A stretch of 64,000 bases of DNA from Parapedobacter koreensis (GTDB lineage: Bacteria > Bacteroidota > Bacteroidia > Sphingobacteriales > Sphingobacteriaceae), in the NCBI RefSeq assembly GCF_900109365.1, contig NZ_FNZR01000002.1, positions 744,001-808,000 of the forward strand, read 5' to 3'. A program made the translations under genes and the position numbers. The notes beneath the pieces were generated by a model, which did no database searches, was not told where the DNA came from, and was given only the letters and a program-made list of their open reading frames with translations. Shown one piece after another: positions 54,934 to 63,800 of the stretch; position 1 is the first letter of the stretch; each line of letters begins with the position of its first letter.

Positions 54934-54951
54934 GGCGGCTGGTCGTCGCGC

Positions 54952-55821
54952 CTATTTTCGGTTGCGGTATTCCTCACGCCAGCTATCAAACTGCTTCACC
55001 TTACGCCTACTGATAGCGATTTCTCCAATTTTCCTCACCCGCCCCTGCATATCTATCTTGTCAAAAGGTTCCACCAGCCTCACCAACCTATTGCGGTTGG
55101 GGAGCCTTCTTCCCCCATCTACGATAGCCGACTGGTGAATGATGACATCGGGGGCTATGCGCATAAATTCCGTGGCGTCCAACTGCCTTTCCGCATCGTC
55201 AAGACTTTCTTCCATCACCGGATCAGCATGTTTTACCGTATCCCGTAAGCGGACACGATTCATCTTATGCTTATGGTGATAGCAATAACGGATGTTGGTC
55301 GCCGCTACTTTCCCGTCGAGCGTAAGCAAGTATTCCAAGTACACATTTTTTGGTGTAGCACCCGTGGGCGTAAGCCGCAGCACCCCATGGATAAAGAGCA
55401 CGGCCATGTTTACCAGGAGCATATAGAGCAAAAACACGAGGGCAAACATCACGTCCAGGGAAAACCTGAACATCCCATTTAGCAACCATTCGAATACCAT
55501 CCCTTCAAACAGGTAAGTCAGGGTACCCACCCCTGCTATCCCCAGTGCCACCTGTATCCAAAACCGACGCGAAGTGCTCGTATTGGCCCACGCATAGCCA
55601 TTCAGCTTACCGGTGATGTAGTCTACCAGTGAAACAGCTGCCAGCGAAATCCCAACTATTAAAATAAATAAGCTGAAATAATGCCGGTTTGAAAAGAGCA
55701 ATGGCCACTGCGGCCCCATTCCATTTGCATATAGCAATACAGCACCTACCAATGCAAGGCCCGTCATTACCAAGATGTGTTTCAGTGAGCGAAAAAAAGA
55801 AGTGGTAACGTATTTATGCAT
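54952..55821 (-). CDS. Membrane LytTR-type transcriptional regulator
   Basis: 289 residues. Four membrane helices (about 14-32, 46-66, 86-106, 120-146) are followed by a linker and a C-terminal LytTR domain (MRIAPDVIIHQSAIVDGGRR, VRKIGEIAISRRKVKQF). This Bacteroidota type has no kinase or receiver partner. Just upstream of its start, 55822-56118 (297 bp) is non-coding and may hold its own operator. Confidence 0.85.
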   Translation of the reverse strand: MHKYVTTSFFRSLKHILVMTGLALVGAVLLYANGMGPQWPLLFSNRHYFSLFILIVGISLAAVSLVDYITGKLNGYAWANTSTSRRFWIQVALGIAGVGTLTYLFEGMVFEWLLNGMFRFSLDVMFALVFLLYMLLVNMAVLFIHGVLRLTPTGATPKNVYLEYLLTLDGKVAATNIRYCYHHKHKMNRVRLRDTVKHADPVMEESLDDAERQLDATEFMRIAPDVIIHQSAIVDGGRRLPNRNRLVRLVEPFDKIDMQGRVRKIGEIAISRRKVKQFDSWREEYRNRK

Positions 55822-56118
55822 ATCCGTTCATTTTTTACAAATCCCGGATACGTGTGCAATCCAATCAATGGCTCAGGCACCCGTCGCCGGGCAGGGGGCA
55901 ATCATTCGTTTCATGATCAGTATGTTTCTACTTGCTAAGTTACGAAGTAAAAGGGCGCATGCAGCCACGAAAACCGTAACTTTTTTATGCACTACCGGTA
56001 CCATCCGATACCGTTGTGCACCATTCACTACCGCAAATGTACCACTCGCGGAAATCCGCGCAAAAATCGCTTTGACTTTCATAGCCCCGTTTTTAATTTT
56101 ACATTAAACACGATTGTC
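55822..56118. promoter_or_regulatory. Divergent intergenic region with repeated CACTACCG
   Basis: 297 bp between the LytTR gene and the small membrane-protein gene. CACTACCG occurs at 55990-55997 and 56026-56033, with a further TACCG at 56009-56013 and an inverted CGGTA at 55996-56000. GTACCA occurs at 55998-56003 and 56039-56044. The clustering suggests regulator sites, but no exact TAnnTTTG is seen; TAATTTTA lies about 20 nt before the 56119 start. Confidence 0.3.
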
Positions 56119-56448
56119 ATGAAGCGAATCGCAACCTGTTTGAAAGATATCGTCGTCTGGGCAGCCTGCTGGCTAAAGGAGCACGGCATCAATCCGGCGG
56201 CCCCTTTTGCACTGCTTACTGGCGCAGCAATGGCCATTTTCCTCCCCAAGGGCGAACCCTGTACCTGTGAAGAGCAGCTTGACCCCGAATTTGTAGAAGC
56301 CCTGCAGCAACAGCGGGAAGAAGACTACGAAGCGTTCCTTAAATCGCGTGGCACCACTGCACTTTGTGCAGTCCAGTGGCTGCAATTGAAAGATAAGTTA
56401 GAAAAAAGACAACCCCTGATACAAACACACGCAAATCCTATGCAATGA
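56119..56448 (+). CDS. Small single-pass membrane protein, unknown
   Basis: 109 residues from the ATG at 56119. One hydrophobic segment (about 27-42, PFALLTGAAMAIFLP), then a CTC motif (GEPCTCEEQ) and an acidic helical tail. I do not recognise a family. Its stop overlaps the next start (ATGCAATGA), so it is translationally coupled to the Crp-like gene; the pair likely works together, for example sensor and effector. Confidence 0.65.
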   Translation: MKRIATCLKDIVVWAACWLKEHGINPAAPFALLTGAAMAIFLPKGEPCTCEEQLDPEFVEALQQQREEDYEAFLKSRGTTALCAVQWLQLKDKLEKRQPLIQTHANPMQ

Positions 56449-57095
56449 CAACACACGTACTCCATTATTTCATTGATCAGCTAATCGCCGCTGGAGACGG
56501 CCTTGAATCGTTCAAGCCCGACCTACTGACCCTGCTTATGCCCCTGCTCCACAAGGAACACAGCCAAGCCGCCAGGCAGCTCATGATCAAGGATGATATT
56601 CCACGCAAGCTGTACATCAAATATGCAGGCTTTGCCATGGGTTCACGGGAGAGCCTGCGCAATATGTTTCCGGTGGCTCCCTACCTTTGGCTTGGCCCTG
56701 CGGTGATGGCCGATTGGCGGGCATTGCTCTTAAAAAAGCCCGCCCGGTTTGATATCTCCGTAGAGCAGCATACCGATGTCTATTCATTGCGATTGGCCGA
56801 CGTGAAGTTTATCATCGATCGCTTCCGGCCGGTGAAGGGAGCGATACGAAATTTGGTGAGAAACCAAAATATCTACCTGAACAGTTACGACCGCAACCTC
56901 TACCAGTACGACGCCACGGAAAGGTACCTCCATATGGCCGAAGATTTCGGCGACCGGTTGGACAGTATTGCCAAGAAATACCAAGCAGCACATGTGGGTA
57001 TTGCACCCGAGTCGCTCAGCCGCATCCTCCGCAATTTGGGGCGGGGCGGGCAGTCATCCCTGCGTCACCGGCTGGGCATGCTCTTGGCATTGTAG
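56445..57095 (+). CDS. Degenerate Crp/Fnr-like protein
   Basis: 216 residues. The C-terminus carries a typical Bacteroidota Crp-type end (ERYLHMAEDFGDRLDSIAKK, AAHVGIAPESLSRILRNLGR), including the recognition-helix phrase PESLSRIL. The N-terminal 120 residues keep the length of a cyclic-nucleotide-binding domain but not its glycine-rich barrel motif. It is probably a divergent transcription factor. An ATGA overlap couples it to the small membrane protein. Confidence 0.65.
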   Translation: MTTHVLHYFIDQLIAAGDGLESFKPDLLTLLMPLLHKEHSQAARQLMIKDDIPRKLYIKYAGFAMGSRESLRNMFPVAPYLWLGPAVMADWRALLLKKPARFDISVEQHTDVYSLRLADVKFIIDRFRPVKGAIRNLVRNQNIYLNSYDRNLYQYDATERYLHMAEDFGDRLDSIAKKYQAAHVGIAPESLSRILRNLGRGGQSSLRHRLGMLLAL

Positions 57096-57107
57096 CATGT
57101 TTTTGGA

Positions 57108-57174
57108 TTAACCCCGGTTAACCCTTTCACCTAACCGTGGTCAATACAGCCGCTTCCCAATGTGGTTAATTTTG
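57108..57174 (+). promoter_or_regulatory. Promoter and repeated TTAACC half-sites upstream of the AraC gene
   Basis: The -7 element TAATTTTG is at 57167-57174, 20 nt before the GTG start. TTAACC (57108-57113) and GGTTAA (57116-57121) form an inverted repeat around CC. CTAACC lies at 57131-57136, and another GGTTAA at 57164-57169 runs into the -7 element. The layout suits autoregulation. Confidence 0.45.
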
Positions 57175-57193
57175 CAGGGTAAGCAAAATAGGC

Positions 57194-58219
57194 GTGGCCA
57201 CTGCATTCCATATCGACTTTCCCTTTGAAGTCGCTGAAACCTGTTTTCGGGCCGGCGAACACCCCGCGCTATGCCAGCACGCCATCCCACTGGCCTGTAC
57301 CATCATTTACCGTCGCCTATCGGGATCCGCATTCACCGCCACCCGGCAATACTATATCAACAGCCTGCTTACCATCGATTTGATGGAAACCACCAGTACC
57401 GACACCATCACCTTGTCCATCAGCCCGAAGAAAAAGCCCGTATATGTGCTATCCGTTGTACTGGATGGGCACTTCCATTTTGGATCCCCTACCCGCCATT
57501 GGGAAGCCTCGGCTCCCGGCGCGGCCTATCTGGCCCGTATAAGTGGGCATGCCTATCCCATCCAACTACCCAGCGGCACCGGAAGACTAATCAGCATTGC
57601 CATCCATACCGCGCAGTTGGCCGTCATCGGCGAAGATTTTGCCGAGCTCGCCGCACTCCTGGCAGGCAATCCCCTGATGGATGATTATTATAGCCCGTCC
57701 ATCCAGTCCGACCGCCTATTTATGCGTCGTCTCATCAAGCTTATCAGCCCGCCAAGCATGCAACGGCGCAAAGCGTTCAACCTGCACATCCAGGCCCACC
57801 TCCAAGGTGTATTCTCCGCTTTCAAAGGGCTGCTGAACGGCAAAGGGCAAACGCATTATAATCGCCAAAAGCTCGATACGATTGTGGCCCATATCAGGCA
57901 AGAAACCTCCCGGCACGGCCAGCCGCCGTCGCTGGCATCCGTCATTGATTTTGCCTGCGTATCTCCCGAAAAACTGCAGCAACTATTTAAGGCCGGGCTG
58001 GGCACCGCTCCACAGGATTATCTCCAAGCCTTGAAGATGGATGCCATCAAACAGGCCCTTCTATGCACGGACGAGCCCGTATATGCCCTGGCCGCAACCT
58101 TCGGCTACAGCGATGCGGCCGCACTCAATAAACCCTTCAAAAGGCGATTTGGCCTCAGCCCGCAACAGCTGAGGCAGCAGCGCGGTACTTGTCCATTTCC
58201 CGATCAAAACCCAAAATAA
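57194..58219 (+). CDS. AraC family transcriptional regulator
   Basis: 341 residues from a GTG start (57194), which agrees with the -7 element 20 nt upstream. A long N-terminal ligand-binding region (about 1-220) precedes a C-terminal AraC double HTH (LASVIDFACVSPEKLQQLFKAGLGTAPQDYLQ and ALAATFGYSDAAALNKPFKRRFGLSPQQLRQ, at about 255-285 and 300-330). It lies 52 bp upstream of the MauE-like gene and is the natural candidate regulator of the MauE/DUF6520/SusCD group. Confidence 0.92.
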   Translation: MATAFHIDFPFEVAETCFRAGEHPALCQHAIPLACTIIYRRLSGSAFTATRQYYINSLLTIDLMETTSTDTITLSISPKKKPVYVLSVVLDGHFHFGSPTRHWEASAPGAAYLARISGHAYPIQLPSGTGRLISIAIHTAQLAVIGEDFAELAALLAGNPLMDDYYSPSIQSDRLFMRRLIKLISPPSMQRRKAFNLHIQAHLQGVFSAFKGLLNGKGQTHYNRQKLDTIVAHIRQETSRHGQPPSLASVIDFACVSPEKLQQLFKAGLGTAPQDYLQALKMDAIKQALLCTDEPVYALAATFGYSDAAALNKPFKRRFGLSPQQLRQQRGTCPFPDQNPK

Positions 58220-58259
58220 CTATCGGTATTCTAACAACTAAGGAGGGCCGGGCCCGCCC

Positions 58260-58267
58260 TACCTTTG
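58260..58267 (+). promoter_or_regulatory. -7 element immediately before the MauE-like gene
   Basis: TACCTTTG, an exact TAnnTTTG match, only 4 nt before the ATG at 58272. If used, the mRNA would be essentially leaderless. The preceding GC-rich inverted segment (58242-58260) may be an operator. Confidence 0.35.
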
Positions 58268-58271
58268 GGTC

Positions 58272-58856
58272 ATGATCACTATTAGAAAACATATCGCATT
58301 GCTCCCCATATCCGTAATCCGGCTTTCGCTTGTGGTGTTGTGGCTGCCCGTCGCAGCGGAAAAGCTGTGGGATTTGCAAAAATTCCACGGCACCCTGCTG
58401 CGGCAGCCCTTCCCCGCCTGGTGGGCCGATACCCTGTATTGGCCGCTGCCCTTGCTGGAGCTGGCCTCGGCCGTGCTCATTGCCTGGCCGGATAGTCGCA
58501 GGCGCGTGCATCACGGTATGTGGCTTTCGGCATTGCTCATGCTTGGCTTTACGCTTTTCATTCTCTTCGGTGTACTGGGCTGGTATGAAAAGCGCCCGTG
58601 CGGCTGCGGTTCGGTCATCAGCGGATTGTCGTGGGAGGGGCATCTGTGGTTCAATGCGGCATTCCTGCTGCTTTCCGTCTTTGGCGCCCTGCTCACGCGG
58701 CCGAAGCACCTGGCAGGCCATCCACACCGTAGATACCGCAAAGCGCTCCGGCTTTTCCGCCGCAGGCACATTGCCCGCCAATTATACCGTTGCCGTGCCG
58801 TTGCCATCCGGCTGCGTTTCCCAAGGAAGATGGCCGTATTCCGGCGTAGGGCCTGA
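58272..58856 (+). CDS. MauE/DoxX-like redox-associated membrane protein with Arg-rich tail
   Basis: 194 residues. Four helices (about 12-30, 58-74, 85-105, 122-142), with a CGCGSV motif in the loop between the third and fourth (KRPCGCGSVISGLSWEGHLWFN, quoted in part) as in MauE-type proteins linked to disulfide chemistry. Residues from about 143 on carry some 17 arginines and look unlike the family, so the end may be a frame change or read-through into non-coding DNA. It precedes the DUF6520 gene. Confidence 0.75.
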   Translation: MITIRKHIALLPISVIRLSLVVLWLPVAAEKLWDLQKFHGTLLRQPFPAWWADTLYWPLPLLELASAVLIAWPDSRRRVHHGMWLSALLMLGFTLFILFGVLGWYEKRPCGCGSVISGLSWEGHLWFNAAFLLLSVFGALLTRPKHLAGHPHRRYRKALRLFRRRHIARQLYRCRAVAIRLRFPRKMAVFRRRA

Positions 58857-59026
58857 TGACAAACCCCTACCCTGCCTGCGTCCGTTCCAAGGCGAACGGA
58901 CAGGGCACGTGGCCGGAATCTCCACGTCAGCGGCCGGGCGAGTGTAACGGCTTTTAAAGCCATTAAGTTAAATCAAACCTTTTTTTGGGGTGCTTTTTTT
59001 CCAACTGCGAAAGAAAAGTCCATAAC
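58857..59026. other. Non-coding gap with hairpins before the DUF6520 gene
   Basis: 170 bp. GTCCGTTC-N6-GAACGGAC (58880-58901) is a perfect 8-bp hairpin and GGCTTTTAAAGCC (58949-58961) a small palindrome. No TAnnTTTG match and no gene were found. Confidence 0.4.
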
Positions 59027-59386
59027 ATGGTAAATAAAACCATCACATACTTTAAACAGTATTTTTTCATGCTGGCCTTAGCGGCCACGTTTGTAGGGTT
59101 TTCGGCGTTTAAGGCTGCCAGTCGCCATCAAGCGGAATCGGGTTGGTACACGATAACCGTCGATCCCCTGGATCCGGATAACCAGGAGCATCAACAGATC
59201 GAAGCGTTTGAAGGGACTGCGCCGCCTACCGGTAATTGCAGTACATTGAATAACCAGGATCCCTGTCAAGCGGAACTGGATTTGACTAATTTCAACTCTT
59301 CGACACCTATTGATGAATTAACGGTCGCGGAAGCCATCGCGGCCGGTGCATCTTCTTCCGTACAATACGCGAGAAGGAATCAGTAG
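59027..59386 (+). CDS. DUF6520 family small secreted protein
   Basis: 119 residues from MVNKTITYFKQYF. A hydrophobic signal/anchor (about 11-27, FMLALAATFVGFSAFKAA) is followed by a short mature part with two cysteines (NCSTLNNQDPC). Proteins of this kind occur in Bacteroidota next to SusC/SusD pairs and MauE-like genes. Function unknown; it could be a secreted peptide handled by that machinery. Confidence 0.75.
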   Translation: MVNKTITYFKQYFFMLALAATFVGFSAFKAASRHQAESGWYTITVDPLDPDNQEHQQIEAFEGTAPPTGNCSTLNNQDPCQAELDLTNFNSSTPIDELTVAEAIAAGASSSVQYARRNQ

Positions 59387-59394
59387 GTTTCCAG

Positions 59395-59422
59395 AATCCG
59401 GAGCGCCGAGGCGCTCCGGATT
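59395..59422. terminator. Bidirectional hairpin between DUF6520 and SusD genes
   Basis: A perfect 13-bp inverted repeat (59395-59407 with 59410-59422) with a 2-nt spacer sits exactly between the two convergent stops. Short A/T ends flank it on each side. Confidence 0.75.
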
Positions 59423-59424
59423 TG

Positions 59425-60813
59425 CTATCTCGGGTTCTGTTCCATACCCGATAGCGCGATGACATCATCCGGTATTGGCCACACGTATTTCACGCTGTTG
59501 GGCTCCAGCGTGTAACGCTGGCCATCGATCCATCGTTCGATGGTTTTCGCATGTGAAGGCGTTTGGTTCAGCCTCCGCAAATCCTCCCACCTAAGCCCCC
59601 TGAATGCCAGTTCCCGCCTGCGCTCTTCCAATACAAGGTCCAAGGCTGTTTCAGCATCCGCCGTCCGGTACGGATTGAACCGGCCTTGCGCGAACCGGTG
59701 TTCACGTAACCGGTTCAAGTCGGCCAACGCCTCCTCGTCGCTTCCCTCCCTTGCATGGGCCTCGGCGGAGATCAAAAACAATTCGGGGGTAGCAATGCCT
59801 GCGAAGAAAGCCCCGGCCCCTATGAAAGATCCCCTGAAAAAGATGTTATCTACCGTACCCGTGGCATAAAATAAACTTCGCCGCAGATCTGAAGGCTCGT
59901 AAAGGGCAAGCAAATCATCGGCAACATGCATCCGTGCATCGCCGAACATCGGATAATTCAGTGTCATATTCATAAAAACGACCTCCACATTGGTTTCTCC
60001 ATAATCCGCTGGGAATGGATACGGCAAGGCCGGGTCCAATTCGTTATAGTCCATCAGGTCGCCATGGAGGTCTAATGCCTCCCTTGCAAACAAGCCAGCC
60101 TGTTGATAATCCTGCATGGACAGGCAGACGCGTGCCATCAGGCCATATGCTGCCGCCTTTGAGGGCCTCATTTTTACTTGCGGATAGTCCGGCAGCAAGC
60201 CGGCCGACTCGTTAAGGTCGGAAAGTATCTGTCCATAAGTCTGTTGCACGGTCGCCCGCGTGGACTTCAAGTTTACATCCGGCTCCAATCGCAGCGGTAT
60301 GCCAAGCGCCAGGTCTGCGGTAGCGGCTTCATAGGGTTGGCAAAAGAGCTGCGCCAATTGATAAAAGTTGAGTGCGCGGAAAAACAGTGCCGAACCCTTT
60401 ACGTTGTTCCATGCGCCGCGCTCATTCGCTGCGGGCACCACTCGCGCTATCCCCTCCAGCACCAGATTGGCGTACAAAATACGGGAGTACGCTTTATTCC
60501 AATCATTCCCGGACTCTCCGCTGTAAAAATCATCCATCCAGGTATACGCATTCTTATATTGCAGGCTATTGTTGGTAGTCGGCAAACTGTGCCATGCGTC
60601 CGATTCCAGAAAATACTCATCGGCACCGATAATGTTCAGCGACGATGCCGATTCTATATTCATTTTGGCTGTCGAATTATCCAGAAGTGCCTGATAGTCC
60701 GATATGCTTGACGGCGTGCCAATGCTCACGTCCGATTTGACCTCCAAAAATTCCCTGCCGCATGAAGCGGACAACACGATAAAAACCAGTGACGCTGCGT
60801 TGCTTAATTTCAT
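59425..60813 (-). CDS. RagB/SusD family nutrient-uptake lipoprotein
   Basis: 462 residues with a lipoprotein signal (MKLSNAASLVFIVLSASC). SusD features: FLEVKSDVSIGTPSSISDYQALLDN, KGSALFFRALNFYQLAQLFC, PELFLISAEAHAREGSDEEALADL, ERRRELAFRGLRWEDLRRL. It is shorter than the first SusD and closer to the type paired with putative peptide-type SusC proteins. It starts 18 bp after the SusC stop. Confidence 0.95.
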   Translation of the reverse strand: MKLSNAASLVFIVLSASCGREFLEVKSDVSIGTPSSISDYQALLDNSTAKMNIESASSLNIIGADEYFLESDAWHSLPTTNNSLQYKNAYTWMDDFYSGESGNDWNKAYSRILYANLVLEGIARVVPAANERGAWNNVKGSALFFRALNFYQLAQLFCQPYEAATADLALGIPLRLEPDVNLKSTRATVQQTYGQILSDLNESAGLLPDYPQVKMRPSKAAAYGLMARVCLSMQDYQQAGLFAREALDLHGDLMDYNELDPALPYPFPADYGETNVEVVFMNMTLNYPMFGDARMHVADDLLALYEPSDLRRSLFYATGTVDNIFFRGSFIGAGAFFAGIATPELFLISAEAHAREGSDEEALADLNRLREHRFAQGRFNPYRTADAETALDLVLEERRRELAFRGLRWEDLRRLNQTPSHAKTIERWIDGQRYTLEPNSVKYVWPIPDDVIALSGMEQNPR

Positions 60814-60831
60814 TTTCGTCTATATTAAGAT

Positions 60832-63800
60832 TTAAAAATCAACCTGAACCCCAAAGGCAAATTGCCGGGGTGCCCTGTAAAGCGAATTTGCGTAATCCGG
60901 GTCGATATCCTGTTTATTGGCCCTCCACAGGATTCCCAGGTTGCGGGCATATGCTGATACCCTGACGGCCCTAATCGGCCAGTCCGTTATCAATGCCGCC
61001 GGCAATAGGTAACTAATCCGCGCATCCTGCAGCCGAATGTGGTCGCCCCTCGTTATCAACGCTTCCGAATTCCTGTAAGCATTGCTGGCACCCGAACTGT
61101 TTCCAGCCGTCATTTCGCCATAGCTAATCTTTCTTGGCACATTGGTGGCATTCTCATCCCCCGGGCGCTGCCATCTGTTAAAATAATCCACATGGTACCG
61201 CATGTAATAGTCCCCGTCAGGCTCCATAGAAGGGCGCCGGAAAACATATCCGGACCTCCATGTAATCAACGCCTCCACTTCCAGCCCCTTCCACATCAAT
61301 GTATTTCGCAGTGAACCATAGAATGAAGGCACTGAAACACCCGCTTCCGCTAACATATCCGGCGTGAGGTACTGATTAAAATAGCTAAGGTAATCCTGGG
61401 TCTCCCGGCCGTCGATAAAAACCAACGGCAATCCGTCTGCGGACAGCCCCGACCAAGGGAGGGCATACACCACATCCCGTGGCTTGCCAATCGCTGGAGG
61501 AGCGACAGAACTGAAATAATTGGTCACCCGTACCGCTTCGTTCGTCCGGTAGCCCGTTATTTCATTAAAAACCCAGCTGGCCAGCACAGAAGAGTTCCAC
61601 CTTAATTGGCCTTCGAGGTTACGGCTGCTGATTTGTATATCCCAACCATGGGTTTTTGTATCCGCATAATTTATTTTGTAATTGCCGGTGATACCGGTGG
61701 TCGGATCCATGTAGTCGTCCCCGATAAGGTCATTGCCCCTTTTCGTATAATATTCGATGGAACCGGACACCCTGTCGCGCTTCAGACGCCAGTCAAATGC
61801 GGCATTTACCGTGGAGACCCGTTCCCAACGAAGCGACGGGTTGCCCACGCTGAGGATGGTAGCTGAGGGCAAATTGATAAAGGAGCGGCCGAAGTTTACC
61901 GTTGGATAATGCGTAACCGTCTTGTTCACATTGCCCGCGACACCGTAGGTCGCACGCAGCCGTGCATAGGGCAACCACCCGGCCAAGGGATAAAAGTTTT
62001 CCCGGCTTGCCTCCCAACTGCCACCCAGGGACCATAGCGGCACGCCTTTCTGGTTGGTCTTAACGCCGAAGAGATTGGAGCCATCCCAGCGTATGCTGCC
62101 GCTCACCGTGTACCGCTGGCGGTAGGTATAGCTGGCGTTCCCGAAATATGACAGATCCCGGTTGGTGAACAGGCGGTGGATGTCTGATCCACCCGGGATA
62201 AGGCGCGTGGGTGAGCCTTCGGGAAGTGTGGGATATCGCTGGTTGAAGTTGAGCTGGCTGCTTCCCGTAAGGTATTCGTCGTTATAATTATACAGTACGG
62301 ATGCAGGGAAGGTCTCCGACTGGCTGTGGCGTATCTCAATGCCGCCCAACGCCGCCATGCGGTGGCTATCCCCGAAGCCCCGCTCGAAGTTCAACAGGGC
62401 GCGGCCAAAATGGGAAAACCGTCCGGCGGGGTTACCCACCTGCAATATGCCCCCATGCGGAATAACCAGCGTGCCATCCGGCTGGGTAAACTGGTTGACC
62501 AGATTCCTGACGTAGTAGCTGTCTTTCCGGTGATGGCTTTGAGAACCCGCGTTGGCACGCACGTACTGATAGCTTACCTTCGCCGACAACCCCCGCCATA
62601 TCCGGGTATTCAAATCGCCGTTGATACGCAATTCGTTGCTGAACGTCGTATTGGCGTTTCTCCGCTGTTCATCCAGCGGCCTGTACAACCAGTCCAACAG
62701 TCCGTTGGACGCCGCAGACTCGGCGTAGCGGTAGCGCAGATCCCGCGGAACGGCAAGCGCATTGCCCTGCCCGTCTGCCAACCGCAGGTACGGAGACGGG
62801 CCGATACTGGAAGGGCTCAGGCTTCCGAAGCCGATCCCGTTGTTGCCGCTGCGCTGCCCTACGTAAGCCAGGGTGGTGACCAACTCTGTACCGGAAAACA
62901 GCGAAAACCGATTGCGCATGCTCAGGTTTACCCGCTTGCTGTCGTCGCCGGACAGCTCACCTGACGCGCCGTGGTAACCGGCCGACACATCGTAGCCGTA
63001 GCGCTCGGCCCCACCCGATACATTCAGTGCGTATTGTTGGAAGCCACTGCGCCGGTACAGGTAATCCATCGCCTGTTGCCGCGTGTCGGTCTGGCGCAGT
63101 ACGGCCTCCTGCGCTGCCAGCTCTCCGGCACTTATTCGCCCCTCGTCATAGTCCCTTAGCCATTCCACGTATAAGGGTATTGGCGTGCGGTTGTCAGTGG
63201 CGTAATGCCCAAGGCCATAGCGTTCCTTTTCGATTTCCATTACTGTGGCGCTCGGCAGCCACGCGCGTGAGTAGAGCAGATCGGGCTTGTCCGTGATGTT
63301 GGTGTTCGCATTCAGCGATATATGTACCCTGCCATCCGTTCCGCCCTTTTTAGTGGTGATCACGATTACGCCGTTGCCTGCCCGTGCGCCCCATATGCTC
63401 GCCGCGGCACCGTCCCTTAGCACGGTGATGCTCTCGATGCTGTTCGGGTCGATGTTGTCCAGGCTGCCTTCATACGGGAAATTATCCAGCACGATTAGCG
63501 GTGTCTCGTCGGACTCGATGGTGCTCAGCCCGCGTACGCGGATATCGGCCGCGGCGGTTCCTCCGGGGTTTACAAATTGTACCCCGGGCGCAATTCCCTC
63601 CAGGCGTTGCAGTACATTGGCACCTATTGCTCGGTTAAGCAGCCTGTTGCCTATGTGCACAAAGCTGCCCGTGGCCCGTTCTATGGGCACCTGATAGTAT
63701 CCCGTGCTGATTTGCACTTCCTCCAATTCGTTGGGCACACGCTCCATCTGTATTATCAACGATGGTGTGCCCGCTGCTACGGCCATACGTCTGGCCAAAT

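Noticed and set aside
58330-58947. Alternative frame as the main gene over the MauE-like gene
   Set aside because: Its first two thirds lack membrane helices and family motifs, whereas the chosen frame has them; only the last part is of interest as a possible frameshift.
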